Shown here: piece by piece, positions 56,291 through 64,000 of the stretch
How positions within the stretch are numbered: the first letter of the stretch is position 1
Layout of the letters: each line of letters begins with the position of its first letter
Assembly (NCBI RefSeq): GCF_011064595.1
Contig: NZ_JAALJI010000012.1
Location: forward strand, 1-64,000
Direction of reading: 5' to 3'
Origin: Paludisphaera soli
GTDB lineage: Bacteria; Planctomycetota; Planctomycetia; Isosphaerales; Isosphaeraceae
Length of the DNA stretch: 64,000 nt
The notes under the pieces: generated by a model
Told to the model about the DNA's origin: nothing
The model's input: the letters and a program-made list of their open reading frames with translations, nothing else
The model's database searches: none
Translations under genes and position numbers: made by a program

Positions 56291-58713
56291 GCGGCCACCT
56301 CGCGATTCTTGAGGATGAAGTATCCGGCGACGGAGAACGGCAAGGTGTAGGCCAGGGCGAGGAGCGTGTTGCTGACCATCAGCCCGCCGTCGACCGCGAA
56401 GCCGTCGGCCACGGTGTTGGTCACGTCCAGGACCTGGAAGTTGGGGACGACGTAGACCAGCATCGACATGATCGGCATGACCAGCGAGTCGAGCGTCTTG
56501 GCGACGACGACGCCCGCGGTGGGCGCCAGCTCGGACATCTGGTTGTCGTGCGTGACCAGGCGGATGAGGGACTCGAACGGCCCGCCCCCCAGGACGGCCT
56601 GGCGGGTGAAGTCGATCAGGAAGCCGAAGGCGAGCTGGCCGGCGATGAAGAAGGCGATCGTCGTCAGCAGGGCCACGGGCCAGCTCAGGAAGGTGCCGGC
56701 GAAGACGCCGATGGCGGTCAGCACCATGGCCTGCAGCCAGATGCCGAACAGCCCCTTCATGTAGTTGACGCCGAAGTTGCCGTTGTCCGCGAGCAGGTAG
56801 AGGTCGCTCTCGGCCATGCCCAGGTACTGGGTGGGGCTGATGCAGCGGACCTCGATCTTGAGGTTGCCGAGCGAGCCGACCAGGACGCCCGGGTCGATGT
56901 CGCGGCGGTTGGTGTAGTATTCCTTGATCGGGAAGACGTCGGCGACCGAGGCCCCGGTCGACGAGTTGGTGACCTCGATCTCGGCGTAGACCGGCTTGCC
57001 GGGCTCGCCCTTGGTCGTCCGGTAGATGTTGAACGTCATCTCGATGCGGGCGAGCGGGGCGTGCAGGGCGGCGGCCTCCTCCTCCTTGCCGGCGGCCTTC
57101 AGCTCGTCGGACTGGGCGGCGAGCTTTTCGAAGTCGGCCTTGGCCCGCTCCAGCTCGGCCTTGTTGCGGGCGATGGCCCCCTCGAGCCGGCTCACCTGCG
57201 CCGGGGTCGCGCTGGGCTGGGACTTCTCCTGCTCGGCCGCGGCGATCTGGGCCTGGATCTCGAACATCCGATTCTGCTCGCCCTCGACGGTCCCCCTGGG
57301 GAGGAACTGCGTGACGTCGATCCGGCGGTCCAGCAGCACGGGGCGGTTGGGGGGCGAGAACGGGTCGGGGACGACGCCGTAGCGCCAGATGGCGGTCGCC
57401 GGGGTGGCGCCTTCGATGTGGCTGCGGGGCTCCTTCATCGACTGTTCCTGGCCGACGTCGATCCCCATCGCGTGGGGATTGCCCTTCGAGTCCAGGAACG
57501 AGAGCGAGCCCTTCACCGGCACGCGGGCCGCCATGCGGGAAGCGAGCTGGTCGGCCTGCTCGAAGAGCTGGGCGGCGTCGCGGGTGCGGCCCTCGGCCTG
57601 GGCCTTCTCGGCGGCCTGCGTGGTCAGGACCCGCTGGCCCTGGACGGTCCGCCAGAGGTAGGCGAGGCTCACTCCGCCGAAGACGGCCACCAGCACCGTC
57701 ACGAGCGCCATATAGCCGAGCATGCGGCCCCAGACGATCTCCAGCCGGCGGACCGGCTTGGTCACCACCGTGTAGATCGTCTGCTGCTGAATGTCGGTCG
57801 GCAGGCTGATCGGGGCGAGGATCGTCACCATCGACGTCAGCAGGAGCGAGCAGAGCAGCGTCAGGGTGCCGACGTAGAGCCGGCCCATCTCGGCCGCCCG
57901 GGGAGGCTGCAGGAACCAGTGGGTGAACGCCAGGACCATGCCGAAGACGATGACGACGACCCAGGGGGCCCACATCTTCCGGTTGGACTCGTACAGCGTC
58001 ACGCGGGCGATCGCGTAGAGCCGCCGTCCCCGGACCGCGAGGACCTCGCCCAGGAGCAGGCCGGCCACCCGAAGCAGCACGACGAAGCCCATGTAGGTCA
58101 CGCTCAGCCGGGCGCCGTAGACGATCCCGTCGCGCCAGCCGCTGGTCGGCGACCCGATGATCTGCGGCAGCAGGTTCACCCGCGCCATGACCAGGCCCAC
58201 GCCCAGCCCCAGCAGGAAGGCCAGGCCCATCCCGACGAGGACCAGGTAGTCGGCCCGCCGGCCGAGCCGGCCGATCGTCCGCCAGACCCCGATCAGCGCC
58301 CAGAAGCCCAGGAAGATCACGGCCGCGAAGCTCATCAGGCTGGTGAGCGGGACGCCGGCCAGGCTGGCCGCCTTGACCCACTTCTGCTCCTGCATGACCT
58401 GGACCAGCACCGTCAGCGGGATCAGCGCGAGGGCCGCCAGGCCGAGGTAGTCGAACCACCGGCCGACGCCGACGACCCGCTCCTTGACCGCCGTGACGAC
58501 CCAGTAGCCGACCCAGCCGAACAGCGAGAGCAGGCCGACGGCCTTGAGCCAGGTCAGCAGTCCGCCGACCAGGCCCGACAGGGTCAGCGACGGCTCGCCC
58601 GCGAGGAAGAACCAGACGAGGGCGTTGTTCAGCGCCGGGGAGATCTCGAGCGGCGGGGGGGGCGTCGCCGCCGCCTGCGCCCAGAGGAGGGGCCAACTAG
58701 GGAACGCGGACAT
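56287..58713 (-). CDS. ABC-2-type transporter permease with large soluble insertion
   Basis: 808 residues from the ATG at 58713, with GAGGAG upstream; a longer open frame begins at 58863. At least five spans fill the first 370 residues (LVWFFLAGEPSLTLSGLVGG, LSLFGWVGYWVVTAV, FAAVIFLGFWALIGVW and others), followed by VVTKPVRRLEIVWGRMLGYM, an ABC-2 permease segment. A soluble insertion (about 400-640) includes a coiled coil (AQIAAAEQEKSQPSATPAQV, GAIARNKAELERAKADF) before the last spans near the C-terminus. It is larger than usual permeases of this class. Its ATPase is the upstream gene at 58924 on the same strand. Substrate unknown. Confidence 0.82.
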   Translation of the reverse strand: MSAFPSWPLLWAQAAATPPPPLEISPALNNALVWFFLAGEPSLTLSGLVGGLLTWLKAVGLLSLFGWVGYWVVTAVKERVVGVGRWFDYLGLAALALIPLTVLVQVMQEQKWVKAASLAGVPLTSLMSFAAVIFLGFWALIGVWRTIGRLGRRADYLVLVGMGLAFLLGLGVGLVMARVNLLPQIIGSPTSGWRDGIVYGARLSVTYMGFVVLLRVAGLLLGEVLAVRGRRLYAIARVTLYESNRKMWAPWVVVIVFGMVLAFTHWFLQPPRAAEMGRLYVGTLTLLCSLLLTSMVTILAPISLPTDIQQQTIYTVVTKPVRRLEIVWGRMLGYMALVTVLVAVFGGVSLAYLWRTVQGQRVLTTQAAEKAQAEGRTRDAAQLFEQADQLASRMAARVPVKGSLSFLDSKGNPHAMGIDVGQEQSMKEPRSHIEGATPATAIWRYGVVPDPFSPPNRPVLLDRRIDVTQFLPRGTVEGEQNRMFEIQAQIAAAEQEKSQPSATPAQVSRLEGAIARNKAELERAKADFEKLAAQSDELKAAGKEEEAAALHAPLARIEMTFNIYRTTKGEPGKPVYAEIEVTNSSTGASVADVFPIKEYYTNRRDIDPGVLVGSLGNLKIEVRCISPTQYLGMAESDLYLLADNGNFGVNYMKGLFGIWLQAMVLTAIGVFAGTFLSWPVALLTTIAFFIAGQLAFGFLIDFTRQAVLGGGPFESLIRLVTHDNQMSELAPTAGVVVAKTLDSLVMPIMSMLVYVVPNFQVLDVTNTVADGFAVDGGLMVSNTLLALAYTLPFSVAGYFILKNREVAA

Positions 58714-58923
58714 CGATGGAGGTGCTCCTCGGATGCCGGACGGGCTGCGTCCGGGGGCCCGTCGCCGGGCCGAGGCCTCGCCGGGCGGATCCGCCGGGGG
58801 CCGGGCTCGTCGTCGGGCTTCGCGATGACGGGGATGATGACGATTTCGGGATGATTCGATCAAGTCGCGGGAGGCCGCGAGGCCGCGGGCACCGCGAGGC
58901 GCCCGCCGGGGATCGCGTCGCGA

Positions 58924-59862
58924 TCAGGAGGACTTGGAGGCGGCCTCGGCCAGTTCCTCGGCGGTCGGCGGCTGGGGCGAGCTCGCGGCGACCTTGCGGC
59001 GGCCGGGGTGCAGCTCGCTCTCGCGGACGATCCGAAGGAACAACTCCTCCAGCGTGGTCGTCGGGTGGTCGATCGTGATCTGCTCGCCGCCGTGGCGGGC
59101 GATGACCTCGCGGACCTCCTGGAGCGCCTCGGCGGGGAGGTTGCGGGCCTTGATCTGGGTCACGTCCTGGACCGTCAGGAGGTCGGTGACCTTGCCCATC
59201 TCCTTCAGCTCGCCGCGGTGGAGGATCGCGATCCGGTCGCAGATGTCCTGCATGTCGGCCAGGAGGTGGCCCGAGAGGACGATGGTCTTCCCCTGCTCGC
59301 GAAGCTCGCGGATCAGCTCCTTGATCTCGGCCGTTCCGATCGGGTCCAGGCCCGAGGTCGGCTCGTCGAGGAGGATCAGCTCCGGGTTGTTGATCAGCGC
59401 CTGGGCCAGGCCGATCCGGCGCTGCATGCCCTTGGAGTACTCGCGGAGCTGGCGGTGCTTGGCGGCCGATAGGCCCACCATGTCGATGAGCTGGCCGACC
59501 CGCTTGTTCCGCTCCGAGGCCGGCATCTTGAACAGCCGGCCGTAGAACTGGAGCGTCTCCTCGGCGTTGAGGAACTTGTAGAGGTACGTCTCCTCCGGCA
59601 GGTAGCCGATCCGCTCGTTCTTGGAGACGTTGGAGGTGGGCTCGTTGAAGATCAGGGCGTCCCCCTCGGTGGGGAAGAGGAGGCCCAGGAGGAGCTTGAT
59701 CGTCGTCGTCTTGCCCGACCCGTTCGGGCCCAGGAGGCCGAAGATCTCGCCGCGATGGACCTGGAGGTCGAGGGCCTTGAGCGCCTGGACCTTCGGCCGT
59801 CCCCAGAAGTCGCGATAAACCTTGGTCAGATTCCGCGTCTCGATGATGACTTCGGAACTCAT
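58924..59862 (-). CDS. ABC transporter ATP-binding protein
   Basis: 312 residues. Walker A is [20 protein letters not shown], the Q-loop region reads [20 protein letters not shown], the signature is a degenerate [20 protein letters not shown], and Walker B is [20 protein letters not shown] followed by the H-loop [20 protein letters not shown]. It drives the permease downstream, 210 bases away, in the order ATPase-permease-490-residue protein. The short C-terminal extension ends in a Glu/Ala-rich tail. Export of an unknown compound, or of a membrane component, is expected for this family. Confidence 0.92.
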   Translation of the reverse strand: MSSEVIIETRNLTKVYRDFWGRPKVQALKALDLQVHRGEIFGLLGPNGSGKTTTIKLLLGLLFPTEGDALIFNEPTSNVSKNERIGYLPEETYLYKFLNAEETLQFYGRLFKMPASERNKRVGQLIDMVGLSAAKHRQLREYSKGMQRRIGLAQALINNPELILLDEPTSGLDPIGTAEIKELIRELREQGKTIVLSGHLLADMQDICDRIAILHRGELKEMGKVTDLLTVQDVTQIKARNLPAEALQEVREVIARHGGEQITIDHPTTTLEELFLRIVRESELHPGRRKVAASSPQPPTAEELAEAASKSS

Positions 59863-60361
59863 GTAAGACGGAGCCTCAACTCAGGTGGGAACTCGGAACA
59901 GCGGCGACGGATCGACGGCCGGGATGCGGGCGCCCTCGGCCGGGGCCGAAGTCGGGGACGGTCGGTCGATTGACAAGAATACCAGATGGATGAGAGCGAA
60001 GATCCCGCCGGCCGGCGACGCCCGCGGCCGGGTGGCGGCGCGAGGGCGGGTCGATCGGGGGCGGGTCCGAAGGCGACAAGGCCGAAATCCCCGACGGCCG
60101 CGCACTCGGTGCGCGGCGGTTTCGGGGCCTTCGACGGCCGTCGCTTGGGGGTGCTACGACCCGGCGGGCCGAAAAGTTCGCAGGCTTTCCCCGCCCGCGA
60201 GATCGGCGCGCCGCCGGGATGGCGTCATCCGGATCGTTCGATCCTAAAGGAATGCTAGGACGTTGGCAAGCACCGCCAAGGCGACGCCCGTGCACGCCCG
60301 CGGTCGGGTCGGCGCGGGCGTCGGGGTCGCGTCGCCTCGTCGCGACGCTCGCGGCGCGGGG
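59863..60361. other. Intergenic region between ABC operon and His-rich gene
   Basis: 499 bases without a credible gene. It should carry the promoter of the ABC operon near 59870-60000; ATTGACAAGAATACCAGATG at about 59969-59988 is the AT-richest piece but no full promoter was found. A hairpin, GCCGCGCA with TGCGCGGC (60097-60117), lies downstream of the His-rich gene on the minus strand and could be its terminator. Confidence 0.4.
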
Positions 60362-60913
60362 TCAGGGGGTCAGGCCGGTGCCGCCCGAGGCGGGGAGGGG
60401 CGGGGCGTCGACCCGGCCGCTGAAGGTCGGCACGGGGGACGTGGGCTTCGCGCCGTCCATCGAAGTGTAGGGCTGGACGGAGGTCGTCGAGGAGTCCAGG
60501 GGCGGCCCGCCCGCCGGATGGTCGCCGCCGGCCCCCGCGAACGGCAGGTAGCGCTGGCCGCGATTCACGTAAGGATTGTAGTCGGTCCCCGGGAACATCT
60601 GCTCGGGGGGGACGGCCAGATAGCGCGGGAAGTGGTAGTCGGCCGTGCGATCGGCCCCCAGCGGCAGGTAGTGGCCGGGCGAATACCAGCCGGCGTTGTG
60701 GGGGTCGCCGTTGGGGAACCCCCAGCCGTCGCCGGGCCCCGGGGGGAGGATCCAGCCGGCCGAGCGGCCGTGACCCCCGTGGCCGTGCGCCGCGTGGCCG
60801 CCGTGCCCCTGGTGATGATGGTGCACCCGCTGGGCGCATCCCGGGCAGGCGGGCCCCTGCCCCACGCCGCCGACGGCCAGCGCCAACCCCAACGTCATGA
60901 TCGCGGCGGTCAT
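60362..60913 (-). CDS. His-rich secreted planctomycete protein
   Basis: 183 residues. A short signal peptide (LGLALAVGGVGQG) precedes C-P-G-C and a histidine-rich tract (RVHHHHQGHGGHAAHGHGGH), which could chelate copper, zinc or nickel. The conserved-looking middle reads GWGFPNGDPHNAGWYSPGHY, LPLGADRTADYHFPRYLAVP and TDYNPYVNRGQRYLPFAG, the last being a pattern I associate with small exported planctomycete proteins. The rest is Pro/Gly-rich. Function unknown; metal binding is suggested only by the histidines and the CxxC. Confidence 0.75.
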   Translation of the reverse strand: MTAAIMTLGLALAVGGVGQGPACPGCAQRVHHHHQGHGGHAAHGHGGHGRSAGWILPPGPGDGWGFPNGDPHNAGWYSPGHYLPLGADRTADYHFPRYLAVPPEQMFPGTDYNPYVNRGQRYLPFAGAGGDHPAGGPPLDSSTTSVQPYTSMDGAKPTSPVPTFSGRVDAPPLPASGGTGLTP

Positions 60914-61106
60914 CGTTCGATCCTCCTTGTCGAAACCCCTGCAAGCGCGCGAGCCCGCCTCCGGGCGAGGCTCCGAGAGACCCTATCATGCGAAGGGTGC
61001 GGCGGCGGCGAATCCGCCTGGAAACTCTTCACGGCGCCCGCCCCGGACGCTACGATCGGATCCGTCGCTCGCGACCGAAACAGAACGCGCCGCGGAAGGT
61101 TCCGTC

Positions 61107-61682
61107 ATGATCCTGCTGATCGACAACTACGACTCCTTCACCTACAACCTCGTCCAGCGCCTGGGCGAGATCGACCCGGGCGTCGACCTGGAGGTCGTCC
61201 GCAACGATCGGATCACGATCGAGGAGATCGAGGCCAAGAACCCCTCCCGCCTGATCATCTCGCCGGGCCCATGCACGCCCCGCGAGGCGGGGATCTCCAA
61301 CGAGGTCATCAAGACCTTCGGCCCCCGGATCCCGCTGCTGGGGGTCTGCCTCGGGCATCAGTGCATGGGCCACACCTTCGGGGCGGACGTCGTCCGGGCC
61401 GGGCGGATCATGCACGGCAAGACCTCGATGATCCACCACGACGGCAAGGGGGTCTATCGGGGGCTCTCGAACCCGTTCCAGGCCACCCGCTACCACAGCC
61501 TGATCATCCAGCCGGGCACGCTGCCCGAGGACCTGGAGGTCGTCGCCCAGACCGAAGAGGGCGAGATCATGGGCGTGCGGCACAAGACCTACCCGATGGA
61601 AGGCGTCCAGTACCATCCCGAGAGCTTCCTCACGCTCGAAGGGATCAAACTGCTGAAGAACTTCCTGGAGCAAGGGGCGTGA
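61107..61682 (+). CDS. Anthranilate/aminodeoxychorismate synthase glutaminase component
   Basis: 191 residues from the ATG at 61107, with GGAAGG upstream. It is a class I glutamine amidotransferase of the TrpG/PabA type: LLIDNYDSFTYNLVQRLGEI, ISPGPCTPREAGISNE, the nucleophile in LLGVCLGHQCMG (Cys81 by count), RYHSLIIQP, MGVRHKTYPMEGVQYHPESF with the catalytic His and Glu (about 170 and 172). It supplies ammonia to the synthase subunit for tryptophan or folate. The two roles cannot be separated by sequence alone and no synthase gene adjoins it. MoeA follows 34 bases later. Confidence 0.93.
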   Translation: MILLIDNYDSFTYNLVQRLGEIDPGVDLEVVRNDRITIEEIEAKNPSRLIISPGPCTPREAGISNEVIKTFGPRIPLLGVCLGHQCMGHTFGADVVRAGRIMHGKTSMIHHDGKGVYRGLSNPFQATRYHSLIIQPGTLPEDLEVVAQTEEGEIMGVRHKTYPMEGVQYHPESFLTLEGIKLLKNFLEQGA

Positions 61683-61716
61683 GCCGACCCCGGACCGGCC
61701 TGGGCGGGGCATCGTC

Positions 61717-62940
61717 ATGCTGAGGGTTTCCGAAGCGCTGGCCCTCGTCTTCGAACACGCGGCCCCCCTGCCGGTGGTCGATCGCCCGCTGGAGGCCTCC
61801 CTCGGGCGATGGCTCGCCGACGACGTCTGGGCGGACGCCGACCAGCCGCCCTTCGATAAGGCCCTGGTCGACGGCTACGCGGTCCGCGCCGAGGACCTGG
61901 CCGACTTGCCCCGTCGCCTCCTCGTGGTCGAGTCGATCCTCGCCGGCCATCCGCCGACCCGCCCCCTGGCAGCCGGCGAGGCCGCCGAGATCACCACCGG
62001 CGCCCCCCTGCCCCCGAACGCCGACGCCGTCGTCATGCACGAACGTACGGACCGTCACGGCGATTTCGTGGCGATCCGCCCCCAGGAGATCAGGTCCGGC
62101 CTCAACCGGCTGCCCCGGGGCCGGGTCTACCGCGAAGGGGACCGGCTGCTGGCCGGCGGCGTCGTGCTGACCCCGTCGCGCTTGGGCCTGCTCGCGGCCG
62201 TGGGCTCGGCCGTGGTCCGCGTGGTCGACCGCCCCCGCGTGGCGATCGTTCCCACCGGCGACGAGCTGGTGGATTTCCGCGAGACGCCCGGGCCGGGCCG
62301 GATCCGCAACTCGAACGCCCTCATGCTCGAAGCCCTGGCGGCGGGTCGAGGCGTGGAAACCTGGACGTCGCCGATCCTCCCCGACGAGCCCGAGGCGCTC
62401 CGCGAAGGGCTGCGCCGGGCGCTCGAATCCGACGTGGTGCTGGCGATCGGCGGCGTCTCGGCGGGGAGCAAGGACCTCGTCCCCGGGACGCTGCGGGACC
62501 TCGGCGTGCGCGAGGTCTTCCACAAAGTCCGCCTCAAGCCGGGAAAGCCCCTCTGGTTCGGCGTGGGGCCCGACCGCGAGGGCCGGCCGCCGGCCCTGGT
62601 CTTCGGGCTGCCGGGCAATCCGCTGAGCGGCCTGGTGAACTTCCGGATCTTCGTCGCCCCGGCCCTCGACGTCCTCGACGGCCGCCCCGCGAGGGCCGCG
62701 GGGGTCGTCCCGGCCCATTCCGCCGGCAGGCTGGAACACCGGAGCGACCTGGAGACCTACCTGCCGGCGCGGATCGTCGGCGAGCCGCATGGGCCCGCCA
62801 TGCCCACCATCGAGCCCGTCGACTGGAGCGGCTCGGCCGACCTGATGGCCGTCGTCCGGGCCGACGGCTTCCTCGTCCTCCCCGATCGCGAGACCGTGGT
62901 CGAGCCGGGTGAAATTGTCGGCTTCCTCCCTTTGCATTAA
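61717..62940 (+). CDS. moeA: Molybdopterin molybdenumtransferase MoeA
   Basis: 407 residues, typical. It contains PPFDKALVDGYAVRAEDLAD, ITTGAPLPPNADAVVMHERT, VAIVPTGDELVDFRETPGPG, RIRNSNALMLEALAAGRGVE, the molybdenum-insertion segment AIGGVSAGSKDLVPGTLRDL and ALVFGLPGNPLSGLVNFRIF. MoeA inserts molybdate into MPT-AMP to form active molybdopterin. The usual PPFDNSAMDGYA opening has changed to PPFDKALVDGYA, a mild departure. It lies 34 bases after the glutaminase gene and 60 bases before lnt. Confidence 0.94.
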   Translation: MLRVSEALALVFEHAAPLPVVDRPLEASLGRWLADDVWADADQPPFDKALVDGYAVRAEDLADLPRRLLVVESILAGHPPTRPLAAGEAAEITTGAPLPPNADAVVMHERTDRHGDFVAIRPQEIRSGLNRLPRGRVYREGDRLLAGGVVLTPSRLGLLAAVGSAVVRVVDRPRVAIVPTGDELVDFRETPGPGRIRNSNALMLEALAAGRGVETWTSPILPDEPEALREGLRRALESDVVLAIGGVSAGSKDLVPGTLRDLGVREVFHKVRLKPGKPLWFGVGPDREGRPPALVFGLPGNPLSGLVNFRIFVAPALDVLDGRPARAAGVVPAHSAGRLEHRSDLETYLPARIVGEPHGPAMPTIEPVDWSGSADLMAVVRADGFLVLPDRETVVEPGEIVGFLPLH

Positions 62941-63000
62941 GGTACGGGCCCGACCGCTTCGCCCCCGACGCCTCGCAATCGACCGGAAGGACGACGAACG

Positions 63001-64000
63001 ATGGATGCTGGAACCGCCGTCACACAGAGCCCGGAGGAGGAACGCCGGCTCACCCTGAGCGAGCGGGCGTCGCGGCATCCGATCTTCGCGGGCGCCCTCT
63101 CGGGCTTCCTGCTCTGGGCGTCGTTCCCACCCCTGGAATGGAGCGTGCTGGCCTGGCTGGCGCTCACGCCCCTGCTCCGGCTGGCCGTCGAGCCGGTCGC
63201 GCGGTGGCGGGTCTATCTCGGCGCCTGGGCCGGCGGCCTGGCGTTCTGGCTCTGCAGCCTGCAATGGGTCCGGCTGACCGACGCCACCGCCTGGACCGCC
63301 TGGGTGACGATGGCCCTGATCTTCTCGGCCTGGTGGCCGGGCTTCCTGGCCCTCACGCGGCACGCGGTCTTCACGCTCAAGATCCCGCTGATGATGGCCG
63401 CGCCGATCTTGTGGGTCGGGCTGGAGCACGTCCGGGCGTTCATCCTGTCGGGATTCCCCTGGTACTACCTGGGCCATTCGCAGTACCGGGCGATCCCGCT
63501 GATCCAGATCGCCGACGTGACCGGGGCCCTCGGCCTGAGCTTCCTGATCGTGATGGTCAACGCCCTGATCGTGGACCTGCTCACGCTCCCCCTGCTCCGC
63601 CGGTCGCCGAGCGGTCCCCGGTTGCGGCCGAGGCAGGCGGCCCGGGTCTGGATCGTCGCCGTGTCGCTGATCGCGACGTTCGCTTACGGCGCCTACCGGC
63701 TCTCGGCCGCCAAGTTCACCGAAGGCCCCCGGATCGCCCTGCTCCAGACGAACTTCGAGCAGGTCTACAAATCCGACAAGCACAAGGCCCAGGACATCCT
63801 CGACACGCTCGACCGCCTCACGCTCAAGGCCGCCGCCGCCGACCCGAAGCCGGACCTCGTCGTCTGGCCCGAGACGTCGTTCCCCTGGCAGACGATCGCC
63901 ATCGCCCCGAACCTCCCCGAGGAGGCCTTCGCGAAGCAGCTCGGCCAGGTCGCCGACGGGCTCACCGCCGAGTTCTGGCGCGATCGGAAGGAGCGGATCG
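63001..64000 (+). CDS. lnt: Apolipoprotein N-acyltransferase (partial, runs off window)
   Basis: The ATG at 63001 (GGAAGGA upstream) opens a frame that stays open to the window end, 333 codons, so the 3' end is missing. Multiple membrane spans are present from residue 22 onward (IFAGALSGFLLWASFPPLEW, VLAWLALTPLLRLAV, AWAGGLAFWLCSLQWVRL), then the hallmark LEHVRAFILSGFPWYYLGHS, and DVTGALGLSFLIVMVNALIV. A nitrilase-type catalytic domain begins at about residue 240 with IALLQTNFEQVYKSDKHKAQ and the catalytic WPETSFPWQ. It N-acylates the lipid-modified Cys of lipoproteins, fitting the several lipoproteins in this window. Confidence 0.93.
   Translation, partial: MDAGTAVTQSPEEERRLTLSERASRHPIFAGALSGFLLWASFPPLEWSVLAWLALTPLLRLAVEPVARWRVYLGAWAGGLAFWLCSLQWVRLTDATAWTAWVTMALIFSAWWPGFLALTRHAVFTLKIPLMMAAPILWVGLEHVRAFILSGFPWYYLGHSQYRAIPLIQIADVTGALGLSFLIVMVNALIVDLLTLPLLRRSPSGPRLRPRQAARVWIVAVSLIATFAYGAYRLSAAKFTEGPRIALLQTNFEQVYKSDKHKAQDILDTLDRLTLKAAAADPKPDLVVWPETSFPWQTIAIAPNLPEEAFAKQLGQVADGLTAEFWRDRKERI

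Noticed and set aside
58714-58863. Extended start of the ABC permease at 58863
   Set aside because: The extra 50 residues are Arg/Pro-rich without domain support, while the ATG at 58713 has a good ribosome-binding site.

Overview
The window comes from a high-GC planctomycete, most probably of the family Isosphaeraceae (Paludisphaera/Singulisphaera-like). This rests on two prepilin-type DUF1559 proteins each paired with a small lipoprotein, secreted proteins opening with the 'LE.RVLM'-type motif near the N-terminus, a PEP-CTERM protein, several ECF sigma factors (one with a large C-terminal extension), duplicated groEL, and many secreted proteins of planctomycete type. No search was run, so the taxonomy is inferred from gene content.

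Layout. 1-600: a decayed DUF559 gene between two copies of a two-hairpin dispersed repeat. 563-4610 (minus): a tightly coupled four-gene operon with two dynamin-like GTPases carrying DUF697-type tails. 4844-8588: secreted proteins, a polysaccharide-export lipoprotein and a membrane-anchored tyrosine phosphatase. 8626-11040 (minus): a serine hydrolase fused to a NamZ (DUF1343) muramidase. 11041-12431: a 1.4-kb stretch with no credible gene but a tandem array of five structured units, the strongest candidate for something undescribed. 12432-18486: housekeeping genes (YggS, DUF167, aroA, aspS) and an 80-bp palindromic element. 18588-24539: secreted proteins, a DUF1559/lipoprotein pair, an EF-hand/deiodinase-like protein and an esterase. 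24873-31248: a chaperone block, groEL1-groES-groEL2-dnaJ-grpE, followed by a FmdB zinc ribbon and yacG.

31274-43437: a second DUF1559/lipoprotein pair, an ECF sigma factor, a Tat-exported ferritin-like protein, a PEP-CTERM protein, the complete pyruvate dehydrogenase operon (pdhA-pdhB-pdhC-lpdA, minus strand), and a second ECF sigma factor with a membrane partner. 43931-50912: a 1113-residue secreted protein with an ice-binding-like domain and five DUF11 repeats on an exact 399-bp period, an ECF sigma factor fused through a membrane span to a thioredoxin domain, and a divergent collagen-like protein. 50995-64000: aconitase, MqnD (futalosine menaquinone route), an ABC export operon with a conserved 490-residue partner, a His-rich secreted protein, a TrpG/PabA glutaminase, moeA, and the start of lnt, which runs off the window.

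Working together: the PDH complex and aconitase form the entry to the TCA cycle; the chaperonin and DnaJ/GrpE genes form one protein-folding cluster; the secreted collagen-like, DUF11 and PEP-CTERM proteins and the sigma factors beside them look like envelope and surface functions under ECF control. Terminator-like hairpins were found at several convergent or operon ends. No tRNA, rRNA, CRISPR array or complete insertion sequence was seen.
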